Position numbers and translations under genes: made by a program
Part shown: one piece after another, positions 35,126 through 43,334 of the stretch
Numbering within the stretch: the first letter of the stretch is position 1
Layout: each line of letters opens with the position of its first letter
Notes under the pieces: model-generated
What the model was told of the DNA's origin: nothing
Databases searched by the model: none
What the model saw: the letters and a program-made list of their open reading frames with translations, nothing else
Assembly (NCBI RefSeq): GCF_021474405.1
Contig: NZ_JAKEIO010000003.1
Location: 1-64,000, forward strand
From: [Streptosporangium] indianense
GTDB taxonomy: Bacteria > Actinomycetota > Actinomycetes > Streptomycetales > Streptomycetaceae
Length of the DNA: 64,000 bases
Reading direction: 5' to 3'

Positions 35126-36532
35126 ATGCCGCTCAACGACGGTTCCCCCCGGCCCGGCGACCGCCGGCTGTCCGTCAACCCCTTCTACGGCCCCGCCAAC
35201 CCGCTCGGCGACATGGCCGAGGCCCCGCCGACCCACCGCCTCCCGGAACAGCCGATGGCTCCGGCGACCGCCCACCAGCTGGTGCGCGACGAACTGATGC
35301 TCGACGGCAACGCCCGGCTGAACCTCGCCACGTTCGTCACCACCTGGATGGAGCCCGAGGCCGGGCTGCTGATGGCGGAATGCCGGGACAAGAACATGAT
35401 CGACAAGGACGAGTACCCGCGCACCGCCGAGCTGGAACGGCGCTGCGTGGCGATGCTCGCCGACCTGTGGAACGCCCCCGACCCGTCGACCGCCGTGGGG
35501 TGTTCGACGACGGGGTCGAGCGAGGCGTGCATGCTCGCCGGGATGGCGCTGAAGCGGCGCTGGGCGAAGCGCAACGCCGACCGCTACCCCGGGGCCCGGC
35601 CCAACCTGGTGATGGGCGTCAACGTGCAGGTCTGCTGGGAGAAGTTCTGCACCTTCTGGGAGGTGGAGGCGCGGCTGGTGCCCATGGAGGGCGAGCGCTT
35701 CCACCTGGACCCGCAGGCCGCGGCCGAGCTGTGCGACGAGAACACCATCGGCGTCGTCGGCATCCTCGGCTCCACGTTCGACGGGTCCTACGAGCCGATC
35801 GCCGAGCTGTGCGCGGCCCTCGACGCGCTGCAGGAACGGACCGGGCTGGACGTCCCGGTGCACGTGGACGGCGCCTCGGGGGCCATGGTCGCGCCGTTCC
35901 TCGACGAGGATCTGGTCTGGGACTTCCGGCTGCCGAGGGTGGCGTCGATCAACACCTCGGGGCACAAGTACGGCCTCGTCTACCCGGGTGTCGGCTGGGC
36001 GCTGTGGCGGGACGCGGAGGCCCTGCCGGAGGAGCTGGTGTTCCGGGTGAACTACCTGGGCGGCGACATGCCGACGTTCGCGCTCAACTTCTCCCGCCCG
36101 GGCGCGCAGGTCGTCGCGCAGTACTACACGTTCCTGCGGCTGGGCCGGCAGGGCTACCGGGCCGTGCAGCAGGCCGCGCGGGACGTGGCCACGGAGCTGG
36201 CCGGACGCATCGAGGCGCTCGGCGACTTCCGGCTGCTGACCCGGGGCGACGAGCTGCCGGTGTTCGCCTTCACGACCGCGCCGGACGTGACGGCGTACGA
36301 CGTCTTCGACGTCTCCCGGCGGCTGCGCGAGCACGGCTGGCTGGTGCCCGCGTACACCTTCCCGGCGCACCGGGAGGACCTGTCCGTGCTGCGGGTGGTG
36401 TGCCGCAACGGCTTCTCCGCCGACCTCGCCGATCTGCTCGCGCAGGACCTGGAGCGGCTGCTGCCGGATCTGCGCCGGCAGCCGCGCCCGCTGACCGAGG
36501 ACAGGGGCGCGGCGACCAGCTTCCACCACTAG
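35126..36532 (+). CDS. gadB: Glutamate decarboxylase
   Basis: A 468-residue PLP enzyme converting glutamate to GABA and CO2 with consumption of a proton. Motifs: NLATFVTTWMEPEA near residue 70, GCSTTGSSEACMLAGMALKR near 132, HVDGASGAMVAPF near 250 and the PLP lysine in INTSGHKYGLVYPGVGW near 275. The ATG at 35126 has GGAGG six bases upstream. Size and C-terminal HH are as in Gad proteins of the Escherichia type. The ClC gene immediately upstream suggests acid stress or GABA metabolism; no glutamate/GABA antiporter gene (gadC) is in the window. Convergent with the ABC exporter genes, only 13 bases away. Confidence 0.95.
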   Translation: MPLNDGSPRPGDRRLSVNPFYGPANPLGDMAEAPPTHRLPEQPMAPATAHQLVRDELMLDGNARLNLATFVTTWMEPEAGLLMAECRDKNMIDKDEYPRTAELERRCVAMLADLWNAPDPSTAVGCSTTGSSEACMLAGMALKRRWAKRNADRYPGARPNLVMGVNVQVCWEKFCTFWEVEARLVPMEGERFHLDPQAAAELCDENTIGVVGILGSTFDGSYEPIAELCAALDALQERTGLDVPVHVDGASGAMVAPFLDEDLVWDFRLPRVASINTSGHKYGLVYPGVGWALWRDAEALPEELVFRVNYLGGDMPTFALNFSRPGAQVVAQYYTFLRLGRQGYRAVQQAARDVATELAGRIEALGDFRLLTRGDELPVFAFTTAPDVTAYDVFDVSRRLREHGWLVPAYTFPAHREDLSVLRVVCRNGFSADLADLLAQDLERLLPDLRRQPRPLTEDRGAATSFHH

Positions 36533-36545
36533 GGAGTGGCCGAGG

Positions 36546-37307
36546 TCAGCGACTGAGCCGGCCGAACCGCCGTACCGCCAGCGGGAAGAACACCGCCAGC
36601 AGGGCCAGGGGCCAGAGGATCGCGGCCCACGCGTGCCCGGACTCCGTGCCGGGCACGCCGAACAGGTCCCGGACGGCCGTGGCCGTGTGGGACATCGGGT
36701 TCCACCCGACGACCGTGCCCAGCCAGCCGGGCATGGAGCCGGGTACGGCCAGCGCGTTGGAGAGGAAGCCGACCGGCCAGACCAGGATCTGCACGGCCTG
36801 GACCATCTCCGGCTTGCCCGCCACCAGGGCCAGATGGATGCCGATCCACAGCATCGCGAACCGGAACAGCAGCAGCAGTCCCACGGCCGCGAGGAGGGCC
36901 GCCGGACCGCCGCCGGGCCGCCAGCCGAGCGCGGCGCCCACACCGATCAGCACGACCAGGGCCATCGCCGACTGGAGCATGTCGGCGGCCGAACGGCCCA
37001 CCAGCACAGCCCCGTTGGCCATGGGCATCGAGCGGAAGCGGTCGATCACGCCCTTGTTGAGGTCCTGAGTGACGGCGAGCATCGTGCCCTCCAGGCCGAA
37101 GGCCATGGTGAGCGCGAGCATGCCGGGGACCAGGTAGTCGCGGTACGCGCCGGTCACCCCGCGGCCGCCGCCGATGAGGTAGCCGAACATCAGCAGCAGC
37201 ATCACCGGGAAGACCAGGTTGACGGCCAGTTGGACCGGCTGCCGCCCCCAACGGGCGAGCTCCCGGCGGGTCATGGTCCAGGAGTCGGTCAGGGCGTGCG
37301 CGCTCAC
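36546..37307 (-). CDS. ABC-2 type exporter permease (DrrB-like)
   Basis: A 253-residue permease with six hydrophobic segments and the ABC-2 signature ([34 protein letters not shown] region, quoted by [12 protein letters not shown] and GRSAADML). It belongs to the DrrB/daunorubicin-resistance group. The GTG start (37307) overlaps the ATPase stop (GTGA), so the two subunits are co-translated. Substrate unknown; probably a drug or other hydrophobic compound. Expression should be governed by the PadR repressor encoded upstream. Confidence 0.92.
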   Translation of the reverse strand: MSAHALTDSWTMTRRELARWGRQPVQLAVNLVFPVMLLLMFGYLIGGGRGVTGAYRDYLVPGMLALTMAFGLEGTMLAVTQDLNKGVIDRFRSMPMANGAVLVGRSAADMLQSAMALVVLIGVGAALGWRPGGGPAALLAAVGLLLLFRFAMLWIGIHLALVAGKPEMVQAVQILVWPVGFLSNALAVPGSMPGWLGTVVGWNPMSHTATAVRDLFGVPGTESGHAWAAILWPLALLAVFFPLAVRRFGRLSR

Positions 37308-38254
37308 GCGGCCTCCTTCACTCGGTGGTCGTCCCCGGTGAGGTGCAGGAACACCTCGTCCAGCGTCGGGCGGCGCAGGGCGACGTCCTCCGCCTCGATC
37401 CCGGCCTCCCGCAGGGCCCGTACGACGCCGGAGAGCGCCTCCATGCGGTCGGTCACCGGCGCGCTCAGCAGCCGCCGGTCGGCGTCGACGCTGACCCCGG
37501 TGAGGGGCAGCAGGGCGACGGCGGCCCCCAGTTCGCCGGCGTTACGCAGGACCACGTCGATACGGTCGCCGCCGGTCTCCGCCTTCAGCTCGTCCGCCGT
37601 GCCCTCGGCGACGACCCGGCCGGCGTCGACGACGGAGATGCGGTCCGCGAGCTGGTCGGCCTCCTCCAGGTACTGCGTGGTCAGCAGGACCGTGGTGCCG
37701 CCTCCGACCAGGGAGCGGACGGAGGACCACACCTCCGCGCGGCCGCGCGGGTCCAGGCCGGTGGTGGGCTCGTCGAGGAACAGCACCTCCGGCTCGGTGA
37801 TCAGGGACGCGGCGAGATCCAGGCGGCGCCGCATACCGCCGCTGTACTGCCGGACCGCCTTGCGGCCGGTGTCGGCCAGGCCGAAACGCTCCAGGAGTTC
37901 GTCCGCACGCGCGCGTGCCCCCCGCGCGCCCAGGTGGTGCAGCCGGCCGAACAGCTCCAGGTTCTGCCGGCCGCCGAGTTCCTCGTCGAGCGCGGCGTGC
38001 TGGCCGAGCAGGCCGATGCGCAGCCGCACGGCGTAGGCCTCGCGCACCACGTCATGCCCTGCCACCTCGATCCGTCCCGCGTCGGGCCGCAGCAGGGTGG
38101 ACAGGACCCGCACCAGGGTGGTCTTGCCCGCGCCGTTCGGACCGAGCACCCCGTGCACCGTGCCGCGCGCGACCGTGAGGTCGAGCCCGTCCAGTGCCTT
38201 CTTGCCGCCGTAGCTCTTCTCCGCGCCTTCGACGGTGATCGCCGGATCGGCCAC
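37304..38254 (-). CDS. ABC exporter ATP-binding protein (DrrA-like)
   Basis: A 316-residue ATPase of the daunorubicin-resistance type. Walker [21 protein letters not shown] near residue 37, signature [16 protein letters not shown] near 138, Walker [13 protein letters not shown] near 158 and the C-terminal DrrA extension ([16 protein letters not shown]). The GTG at 38254 with GGGAG six bases upstream is preferred over a TTG-started longer form. The upstream region contains two copies of a TCAAACTTGA palindrome, likely PadR sites. Forms an exporter with the next gene. Confidence 0.94.
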   Translation of the reverse strand: MADPAITVEGAEKSYGGKKALDGLDLTVARGTVHGVLGPNGAGKTTLVRVLSTLLRPDAGRIEVAGHDVVREAYAVRLRIGLLGQHAALDEELGGRQNLELFGRLHHLGARGARARADELLERFGLADTGRKAVRQYSGGMRRRLDLAASLITEPEVLFLDEPTTGLDPRGRAEVWSSVRSLVGGGTTVLLTTQYLEEADQLADRISVVDAGRVVAEGTADELKAETGGDRIDVVLRNAGELGAAVALLPLTGVSVDADRRLLSAPVTDRMEALSGVVRALREAGIEAEDVALRRPTLDEVFLHLTGDDHRVKEAA

Positions 38255-38268
38255 TGAGTCTCCCTCGC

Positions 38269-38284
38269 TAGTCAAACTTGACTA
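38269..38284. promoter_or_regulatory. PadR operator candidate 1 (perfect palindrome)
   Basis: TAGTCAA-AC-TTGACTA is a perfect 7+7 inverted repeat 15 bases upstream of the DrrA-like start. The core TCAAACTTGA recurs at 38314-38329. Confidence 0.72.
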
Positions 38285-38313
38285 CAGGCTCAAACTAAAC
38301 CCGGCTGAGCCAT

Positions 38314-38329
38314 TCGTCAAACTTGATTA
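38314..38329. promoter_or_regulatory. PadR operator candidate 2
   Basis: GTCAAACTTGATTA repeats the core of site 1, 45 bases away (about four helical turns), and overlaps the last codons of the padR-like gene. A half-site CTCAAACT lies between the two. Confidence 0.65.
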
Positions 38330-38968
38330 GTGGGCGTCCCCGGGGTGTTCCTCCCCCGTCGCGTAGGGGTTCTCCTGGTCCTCGGCCAGGACGCCGACAA
38401 ACGGGTCGCCCTCGTCGGCGAAGGTGTAGGCACCGCCCTCGATGCGCCCGATGAGGCCGCGGGTCCACTCTGCCTCGGAGTCGGCCGTGTGGACCCACAT
38501 GTTCATGATCTCGCCGATGTGCCCGAGCTGCCCCGGCCCCTCCTCGGGCACGTAGTGCTCCAGTACGGCGGCCCGCCACTGCTCGATCCGCAGGGTCCGC
38601 TCCTTCAGCAGCGCGACCGCCTCGGCCCGCGGCAGATCGACGACGAAGCCGACGGCGGCCGTCTTCATGTCCCCGCGCTGGTCGTAGGTGACCAGCGCCT
38701 CCCGCAGCAGCCGGAAGTACTCCTCGGTGCCCTGCCCGGTGAGCTCGTACTCCGTGCGCGGCGGGCCGCCGGCCGTCGACGGCGCGATCTCGTGCGCGTG
38801 CAGCAGCCCCTGCTTGGCCATCTGCTTCAGGGCGTGGTAGATCGAGCCGGGCTTGGCGGTGGACCACTCGTGCGCGCCCCAGTACTCCAGGTCGTTGCGC
38901 ACCTGGTAGCCGTGGGCCCGCCCGTGCATACGGACCGCGCCGAGCACGAGGAGGCGGATCGTCGACAT
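38327..38968 (-). CDS. PadR-family transcriptional regulator
   Basis: A 213-residue PadR regulator. The winged-helix PadR domain (residues 1-85) reads LLVLGAVRMHGRAHGYQVRN, STAKPGSIYHALKQMAKQGLL and RTEYELTGQGTEEY; a C-terminal helical dimerisation domain follows, with acidic end GEEHPGDAH. It lies directly upstream of, and in the same direction as, the DrrAB-like exporter, and the intervening 72 bases carry two palindromic sites, so repression of the exporter is the natural inference. The ATG at 38968 follows TAGCCT by seven bases, a leaderless-type promoter whose -10 overlaps the stop of the dinB-like gene. Confidence 0.92.
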   Translation of the reverse strand: MSTIRLLVLGAVRMHGRAHGYQVRNDLEYWGAHEWSTAKPGSIYHALKQMAKQGLLHAHEIAPSTAGGPPRTEYELTGQGTEEYFRLLREALVTYDQRGDMKTAAVGFVVDLPRAEAVALLKERTLRIEQWRAAVLEHYVPEEGPGQLGHIGEIMNMWVHTADSEAEWTRGLIGRIEGGAYTFADEGDPFVGVLAEDQENPYATGEEHPGDAH

Positions 38969-38975
38969 GCGGCCA

Positions 38976-38981
38976 AGGCTA
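38976..38981 (-). promoter_or_regulatory. Leaderless -10 box (TAGCCT) for the padR-like gene
   Basis: TAGCCT is followed by seven bases and the ATG at 38968 on the minus strand. It overlaps the TAG stop of the DinB gene. Confidence 0.5.
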
Positions 38982-39530
38982 TGCCTCGGCCCCCGCCCGC
39001 TGTTCCTCGGCCACCAGCTCGAAGGCGGTCCTGCCGTCCAGGGACTCGCGGATGATGTCGGCGTGACCGGCGTGCCGGGCGGTCTCGCGGATGAGGTGGA
39101 GACAGAGCCAGCGGTGGGAGACCCGGGCGTCCGGCGGGAACCAGGGCTGGGCCGGCAGCGCGAAGGTGTCGTCGAGGCTCGGCACCGAGCGGATGTACGC
39201 CTCCGTCTCGGCGGCGACCTTGTCCCAGTACGCCAGCTGCGACGCGACGGTCTCGTCCTCGACCAGCTGGAAGCACTCGTGCCAGTTGCTCTGGTCCCGC
39301 ACCACCGCCGGCGGCTCGCCCTTGGCCAGGGAGACCCACATCTGCTCGACCTCGGCCACGTGCTTGATCAGCCCGGCCAGGGACAGCTCACTGGCGCTGG
39401 GACGCGAGCTCGCCTGCTCGTCGGTCAGCCCCAGCACCGCCCGGCGGATCCCGCCGCGCTGCTCGGCGATGAAGGACAGGAGCGCTCCGCGCTCGTCGCC
39501 GTGAGCCTCCGCCGGAACGTGAGTGACCAT
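38979..39530 (-). CDS. DinB family protein (DUF664)
   Basis: A 183-residue four-helix-bundle protein of the DinB/DUF664 group, which includes mycothiol-dependent enzymes and damage-inducible proteins. The three metal-binding histidines expected are visible: SLAGLIKHVAEVEQMW near residue 52, and HRWLCLHLIRETARHAGHAD near 145. The ATG at 39530 has AAAGGCGG upstream. The specific reaction is unknown. It may be co-transcribed with padR downstream, though the latter seems to have its own promoter. Confidence 0.9.
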   Translation of the reverse strand: MVTHVPAEAHGDERGALLSFIAEQRGGIRRAVLGLTDEQASSRPSASELSLAGLIKHVAEVEQMWVSLAKGEPPAVVRDQSNWHECFQLVEDETVASQLAYWDKVAAETEAYIRSVPSLDDTFALPAQPWFPPDARVSHRWLCLHLIRETARHAGHADIIRESLDGRTAFELVAEEQRAGAEA

Positions 39531-39589
39531 GACCGCCGCCTTTCGTCGGGCCCGGGGGCGTCTCCCCCTGACACCGACCAAATTACGGA

Positions 39590-39618
39590 CCCTTGCGGTC
39601 AGGTGCTGTCCGCAAGGG
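39590..39618 (-). terminator. Terminator-like hairpin after the aldehyde dehydrogenase gene
   Basis: CCCTTGCGG (39590-39598) pairs perfectly with CCGCAAGGG (39610-39618), loop 11 bases, 22 bases downstream of the aldehyde dehydrogenase stop on the minus strand. Confidence 0.7.
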
Positions 39619-39639
39619 CCCCGGGCGCGACGGAAGACG

Positions 39640-41103
39640 CTAGAACGGGAATCCGCTCCGTCCGTGCTGCACGGAGATCCACTTGGTCGTGGTGAACGAG
39701 TCCAGCATCGTGTCGCCGTTGAGCCGGCCGATGCCCGAGTGCTTCTCACCGCCGAACGGGACGATCGGCTCGTCGTGCACGGTGCCGTCGTTCACGTGGA
39801 ACATGCCCGTGTCGATCTGCTTGGCGAAGGCGACACCCCGCTCCACGTTCCCCGTGTGGACGGCACCGCTCAGGCCGTAGGGCGTGTCGTTGACCAGCCG
39901 TACGGCCTCCTCCTCGCCGTCGAACGGGACGAGGAACGCGACCGGCCCGAAGACCTCCTGCCTGAGCAGCGCCGAGTCGGCGGGGACGTCCGTCAGCACC
40001 GACGGCTCGACGAGGTTGTCGGTCCGCCCGCCGCGCACCAGGGCCGTGGCGCCCTCGGCCAGGGCCTGCTCGACCACGCCGGAGACGGCGTCCGCCTGCG
40101 AGGAGTTGATGACCGGGCCGATGACGGTCTGCGGGTCGCGCGGGTCGCCCGTCTTGAGGGTCTTGACCTTGGCGACGAACTTCTCGGTGAACTCCTCCGC
40201 GACCGACCGGTCCACGAGGATCCGGTTGGCGGCCATGCAGACCTGGCCCTGGTGGACGTAGCGGCTGAAGACCGCCGCGTCGACGGCGTAGTCGAGGTCG
40301 GCGTCGTCGAGGACCACCAGCGCGCTGTTGCCGCCCAGTTCGAGGACGGAGCGCTTGAACAGCCGGGCGCAGACGGTCGCCACGTGCCGGCCGACGGCGT
40401 CGGAGCCGGTGAAGGAGATGACCTTGGGGACCGGGTGCTCGATGAAGGCGTCACCGATCTCCGCGATGTCCGTGATGACGACGTTCAGCAGGCCGCCGGG
40501 CAGCCCCGCGTCCTCGAAGAGCTTCGCGACCAGGGAACCGCCGACGATCGGGGTGTTCTGGTGCGGCTTGAGCACCACCGCGTTGCCCAGCGCCAGCGCC
40601 GGGGCGACGGACTTGATCGACAGCAGGAAGGGGAAGTTGAAGGGGCTGATCACGCCCACCACACCGACCGGCACGCGGTAGACGCGGTTCTCCTTGCCGT
40701 CCACCGGCGAGGGGATGATCCGGCCCTCGGGGGCCAGCGCCAGGTGGACCGCCTCGCGCAGGAACTCCTTGGCGAGGTGCAGCTCGAACGCGGCCTTCAG
40801 CCGCGTGCCGCCGAGCTCGGCGATGATGGCCTCGGAGATCTCCGCCTCGCGCTCCTCGATCAGGCGCAGCGCCTTCTCGAAGACCGCCCGGCGGGCGTAG
40901 GGGTTGGTCGCGGCCCACTGCTTCTGAGCGCGGGCGGCTGCCCGGTACGCCTGATCGACCTCGTCGGCCGTGGCTATGGTGATCGACGCGAGTTTCTCGT
41001 CGTCGTAGGGGTTGAAGTCGATGATGTCCCAGGAACCGGTGCCCGGGCGCCACTCACCGTCGATGTACTGCTGTGCAAGGTCGGTGAAGCAGGACGACGA
41101 CAA
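39640..41103 (-). CDS. Aldehyde dehydrogenase family protein (aromatic-aldehyde type)
   Basis: A 487-residue NAD(P)-dependent aldehyde dehydrogenase. Landmarks: GVISPFNFPFLLSIKSVAPAL near residue 148 (quoted by GVISPFNFPFLLS), VVLKPHQNTP near 173, FTGSDAVGRHV near 228, the general-base glutamate in VLELGGNSAL near 253 and the catalytic cysteine in HQGQVCMAANRI near 287, then EVFGPVAF near 385. Resembles benzaldehyde/vanillin dehydrogenases. The start is a TTG at 41103 preceded by GAGGG; no better ATG/GTG is near. Substrate cannot be fixed from sequence. Confidence 0.93.
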   Translation of the reverse strand: MSSSCFTDLAQQYIDGEWRPGTGSWDIIDFNPYDDEKLASITIATADEVDQAYRAAARAQKQWAATNPYARRAVFEKALRLIEEREAEISEAIIAELGGTRLKAAFELHLAKEFLREAVHLALAPEGRIIPSPVDGKENRVYRVPVGVVGVISPFNFPFLLSIKSVAPALALGNAVVLKPHQNTPIVGGSLVAKLFEDAGLPGGLLNVVITDIAEIGDAFIEHPVPKVISFTGSDAVGRHVATVCARLFKRSVLELGGNSALVVLDDADLDYAVDAAVFSRYVHQGQVCMAANRILVDRSVAEEFTEKFVAKVKTLKTGDPRDPQTVIGPVINSSQADAVSGVVEQALAEGATALVRGGRTDNLVEPSVLTDVPADSALLRQEVFGPVAFLVPFDGEEEAVRLVNDTPYGLSGAVHTGNVERGVAFAKQIDTGMFHVNDGTVHDEPIVPFGGEKHSGIGRLNGDTMLDSFTTTKWISVQHGRSGFPF

Positions 41104-41200
41104 TGTGATCCCTCGATCCCTAGGCAGACCTCTGATCGCGCCTTCACGATCTGATCACACGTCATCGTACTGATGTTTAAGGTGAGTTGAAGGGGCCACT

Positions 41201-42061
41201 TCAGGAGAGCTGGAGGAGGCCCCGCAGAAGGTCCCGGCTCTCCGAGGGGCCGGGGCTGTCGCTCTGCAGCTCCTTGAGCGCCTTCTCGTACTGGGCGACG
41301 TCCTCGGCCTTGTCCAGGTACAGCGCGCTGGTGAGCTGCTCCAGGTAGACGACGTCCGACAGGTCGGACTCCGGGAAGCTGAGGATCGTGAACGCGCCAC
41401 TTTCGCCGGAGTGACCGCCGAGGCTGAACGGCACCACCTGGAGCCGTACGTTGGGCCGCTCCGAGATCTCGATGAGGTGCTGGAGCTGCCCCCGCATCAC
41501 CTCGCGGTCGCCGTAGGGGCGGCGCAGGGCGGCCTCATCGAGGATGATGTGGAAGTCGGGCGCCCGCTCGTCGACCAGGTACTTCTGCCGCTCCAGGCGC
41601 AGCGCCACGCGGCGCTCGACATCGGCCTCGCTCGCACCCTGCATGCCGCGCCGGACCACCGCGTGCGCGTACGCCTCGGTCTGCAGCAGGCCGTGCACGA
41701 ACTGCACCTCGTACGCGCGGATCAGCGAGGCGGCGCCCTCCAGGCCGACGTAGGTCGGGAACCAGCTGGGCAGCACGTCCGAGTAACTGTGCCACCAGCC
41801 GGCGACGTTGGCCTCTTTGGCCAGGGACAGCAGGGAGGCGCGCTCCTGCTCGTCGGTGATGCCGTACAGGGTCAGCAGGTCCTCGACGTCTCTGGTCTTG
41901 AAGCTCACCCGGCCCAACTCCATCCGGCTGATCTTCGACTCGGAGGCGCGGATCGAATAACCCGCCGCCTCGCGCGTGATGCCCCGCGCCTCACGCAGTC
42001 GCCTGAGTTGTGATCCGAGCAGCATGCGCCGCACCACCGATCCCGGCTCTCCCGCGCTCAC
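41201..42061 (-). CDS. XRE-family regulator with DUF5753 domain (Scr1/WhiJ type)
   Basis: A 286-residue regulator. An N-terminal XRE helix-turn-helix (about residues 12-70; LGSQLRRLREARGITREAAG, SESKISRMELGR) is followed by the DUF5753 domain (about 90-270; AYEVQFVHGLLQTEAYA, LDEAALRRPYG, LQVVPFSLGGHSG). Such proteins are a large Streptomyces family that pairs with DUF397 proteins and influences development or antibiotic production. The GTG at 42061 has GGGGAGG nine bases upstream; an in-frame TTG at 42079 is unlikely. The DUF397 partner (43225) and an RsbW-like ATPase (42369) are nearby. Confidence 0.93.
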   Translation of the reverse strand: MSAGEPGSVVRRMLLGSQLRRLREARGITREAAGYSIRASESKISRMELGRVSFKTRDVEDLLTLYGITDEQERASLLSLAKEANVAGWWHSYSDVLPSWFPTYVGLEGAASLIRAYEVQFVHGLLQTEAYAHAVVRRGMQGASEADVERRVALRLERQKYLVDERAPDFHIILDEAALRRPYGDREVMRGQLQHLIEISERPNVRLQVVPFSLGGHSGESGAFTILSFPESDLSDVVYLEQLTSALYLDKAEDVAQYEKALKELQSDSPGPSESRDLLRGLLQLS

Positions 42062-42368
42062 GTTCGCCAGCCTCCCCAACGTCTTCAGGGGCCGAAGTCT
42101 GCCACTAAAACACTCCGAGCAGTACTCGTCCGGTTACGGAAACGGAATCGAGACGATCCACGCTCGCGCGCGCAAGCAAGAAGAAGGCAAGTGAACGGCC
42201 AGAGAGCGACGCGAAGATGACGGAAAAATTGGCCAACAAGCGGTACGGGACATCTCATTCCGGTCACGTGCACGTGCATCTGCCCTTGCATCTGCTGTAC
42301 GCATCCGAAACCATGGTGCCGCACCACCGCCGCATCGCACCGACCGCGAATTCCCGGGAGTGCCTCGC
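42062..42368. other. Divergent regulatory region between XRE and ATPase genes
   Basis: 307 bases with lower GC than its surroundings. Contains the 28-bp element (42268-42295) and possible promoters for both directions. No gene. CGGTTACGGAAACGGAATCG near 42131 may be part of the XRE promoter. Confidence 0.6.
42268..42295 (+). promoter_or_regulatory. Shared 28-bp element, copy 1
   Basis: GTGCACGTGCATCTGC then CCTTGCATCTGC. It contains the palindrome TGCACGTGCA and two GCATCTGC units 12 bases apart. It lies 73 bases before the ATPase start; the second unit overlaps a possible -35 (TTGCAT, 42286-42291). 26 of 28 positions match copy 2. Confidence 0.8.
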
Positions 42369-42881
42369 ATGGGGACGAATGGATCGACCATGCTCGAGCC
42401 GTTACGGCAGGGCCTTCCGCCGCTGGATCCCGCGGCCGTGTCCGACGCCGCCTCCTGCGCCCTTCCCGCCCGCTACGAAGCGGTGGGCGAGGCGCGGCGG
42501 TTCACCCGCAGAACCCTCGACCAGTGGGACATGGGCGAGCGGTTCGACGACGTCTGCCTGGTGGTCTCGGAGCTCGTCACCAACGCGCTGCGGCACGGCC
42601 TGCCGGCGAGCGGCGCGTGCGGCGACCGCGAACCCCCGGTGCGTCTGCACCTGATGCGGTGGACCGAGCGGCTGGTGTGCGCGGTGCGCGATCCCAGTCA
42701 CGACAGTCCGGTCGCCCGGGAGACCGACGACTTCTCGGCCGAGTCGGGCCGCGGACTGTTCCTCGTCGACTCCTTCAGCGACAGCTGGGGCTGGCACCCG
42801 CTCGCGGGCGCGCTCAGCGGCAAGGTGGTCTGGGCGCTGTTCCGGCTGCCGCACACCGGTGCACGGCCACACGGGGAATGA
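42369..42881 (+). CDS. RsbW-like ATP-binding protein (HATPase_c, anti-sigma type)
   Basis: A 170-residue GHKL-ATPase domain protein of the RsbW/SpoIIAB-like group common in Streptomyces. N-box: VVSELVTNALRHGLP near residue 69; G-box: SAESGRGLFLVDSFSDSWGW near 125; closing strand GKVVWALFRLP. Such proteins may bind sigma factors or act as partners of XRE/DUF397 pairs. The start ATG 42369 has GGGAG eight bases upstream; ATG 42390 is an alternative. The upstream 28-bp element is shared with the DUF397 gene, suggesting common control. Followed by a clear hairpin. Confidence 0.9.
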   Translation: MGTNGSTMLEPLRQGLPPLDPAAVSDAASCALPARYEAVGEARRFTRRTLDQWDMGERFDDVCLVVSELVTNALRHGLPASGACGDREPPVRLHLMRWTERLVCAVRDPSHDSPVARETDDFSAESGRGLFLVDSFSDSWGWHPLAGALSGKVVWALFRLPHTGARPHGE

Positions 42882-42885
42882 GAAG

Positions 42886-42911
42886 ACCGCGGCGCATCAT
42901 CGCGCCGCGGT
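42886..42911 (+). terminator. Terminator between ATPase and DUF397 genes
   Basis: Perfect 10-bp stem ACCGCGGCGC (42886-42895) with 42902-42911, loop ATCATC. Lies between convergent genes. Confidence 0.8.
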
Positions 42912-42973
42912 TCTACGCGCGTCACCGCACATCAGGGACATATCACCCGGACTCCGCCGGGTCCGCCGGACCG

Positions 42974-43225
42974 TCAGCCGCCGACCAGGTGGTCGAACTC
43001 ACCGTCCTTGACGCCCAGGAGCATGGCCTCGATCTCCGCACGGGTGTAGACCAGTGCGGGGCCGTCCGGAAAACGCGAGTTGCGCACGGCCACGTCACCG
43101 CCCGGCAATCGGGCGAACTCCACGCACGAACCCTGCGAGTTGCTGTGCCGGCTCTTCTGCCAGGCCACACCGCGCAGCCCGGCGGCCGCCATCCCGTTGT
43201 ACACGTCGTACCCGTCGTGGTCCAC
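42974..43225 (-). CDS. DUF397 domain protein
   Basis: An 83-residue DUF397 protein: WQKSRHSNSQGSCVEFARL is the family hallmark (usually W.KSS.S...CVEVA), then VAVRNSRFPDGPALVYTRAE. DUF397 proteins partner DUF5753-type XRE regulators and have been compared to antitoxins. The GTG at 43225 follows GGGGAG with six bases. Its promoter region carries copy 2 of the 28-bp element with a TATGAT -10 box (43293-43288) 17 bases from ACGCAT. The partner is probably the XRE protein at 41201-42061. Confidence 0.93.
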   Translation of the reverse strand: MDHDGYDVYNGMAAAGLRGVAWQKSRHSNSQGSCVEFARLPGGDVAVRNSRFPDGPALVYTRAEIEAMLLGVKDGEFDHLVGG

Positions 43226-43287
43226 AGGTCGCTCCCCGGTGGTGCACTGGCTGGTGTGGCCATTGGTGCAGTGGTCAACTGACCCGG

Positions 43288-43316
43288 ATCATAACCCTGT
43301 TCATGTGCAGATGCGT
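43288..43316 (-). promoter_or_regulatory. Promoter of the DUF397 gene
   Basis: On the minus strand ACGCAT (43316-43311) and TATGAT (43293-43288) are 17 bases apart, giving a leader of about 55 bases. The -35 lies inside copy 2 of the 28-bp element. Confidence 0.6.
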
Positions 43317-43334
43317 GGGCAGATGCACGTGCAC
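43307..43334 (-). promoter_or_regulatory. Shared 28-bp element, copy 2
   Basis: Minus-strand reading GTGCACGTGCATCTGC then CCACGCATCTGC; two differences from copy 1. Lies 81 bases before the DUF397 start, in the same orientation relative to its gene as copy 1. Confidence 0.8.

Noticed and set aside
33797..36943. 1048-codon minus-strand frame
   Set aside because: Antisense to ClC and gadB, both of which have clear family motifs.
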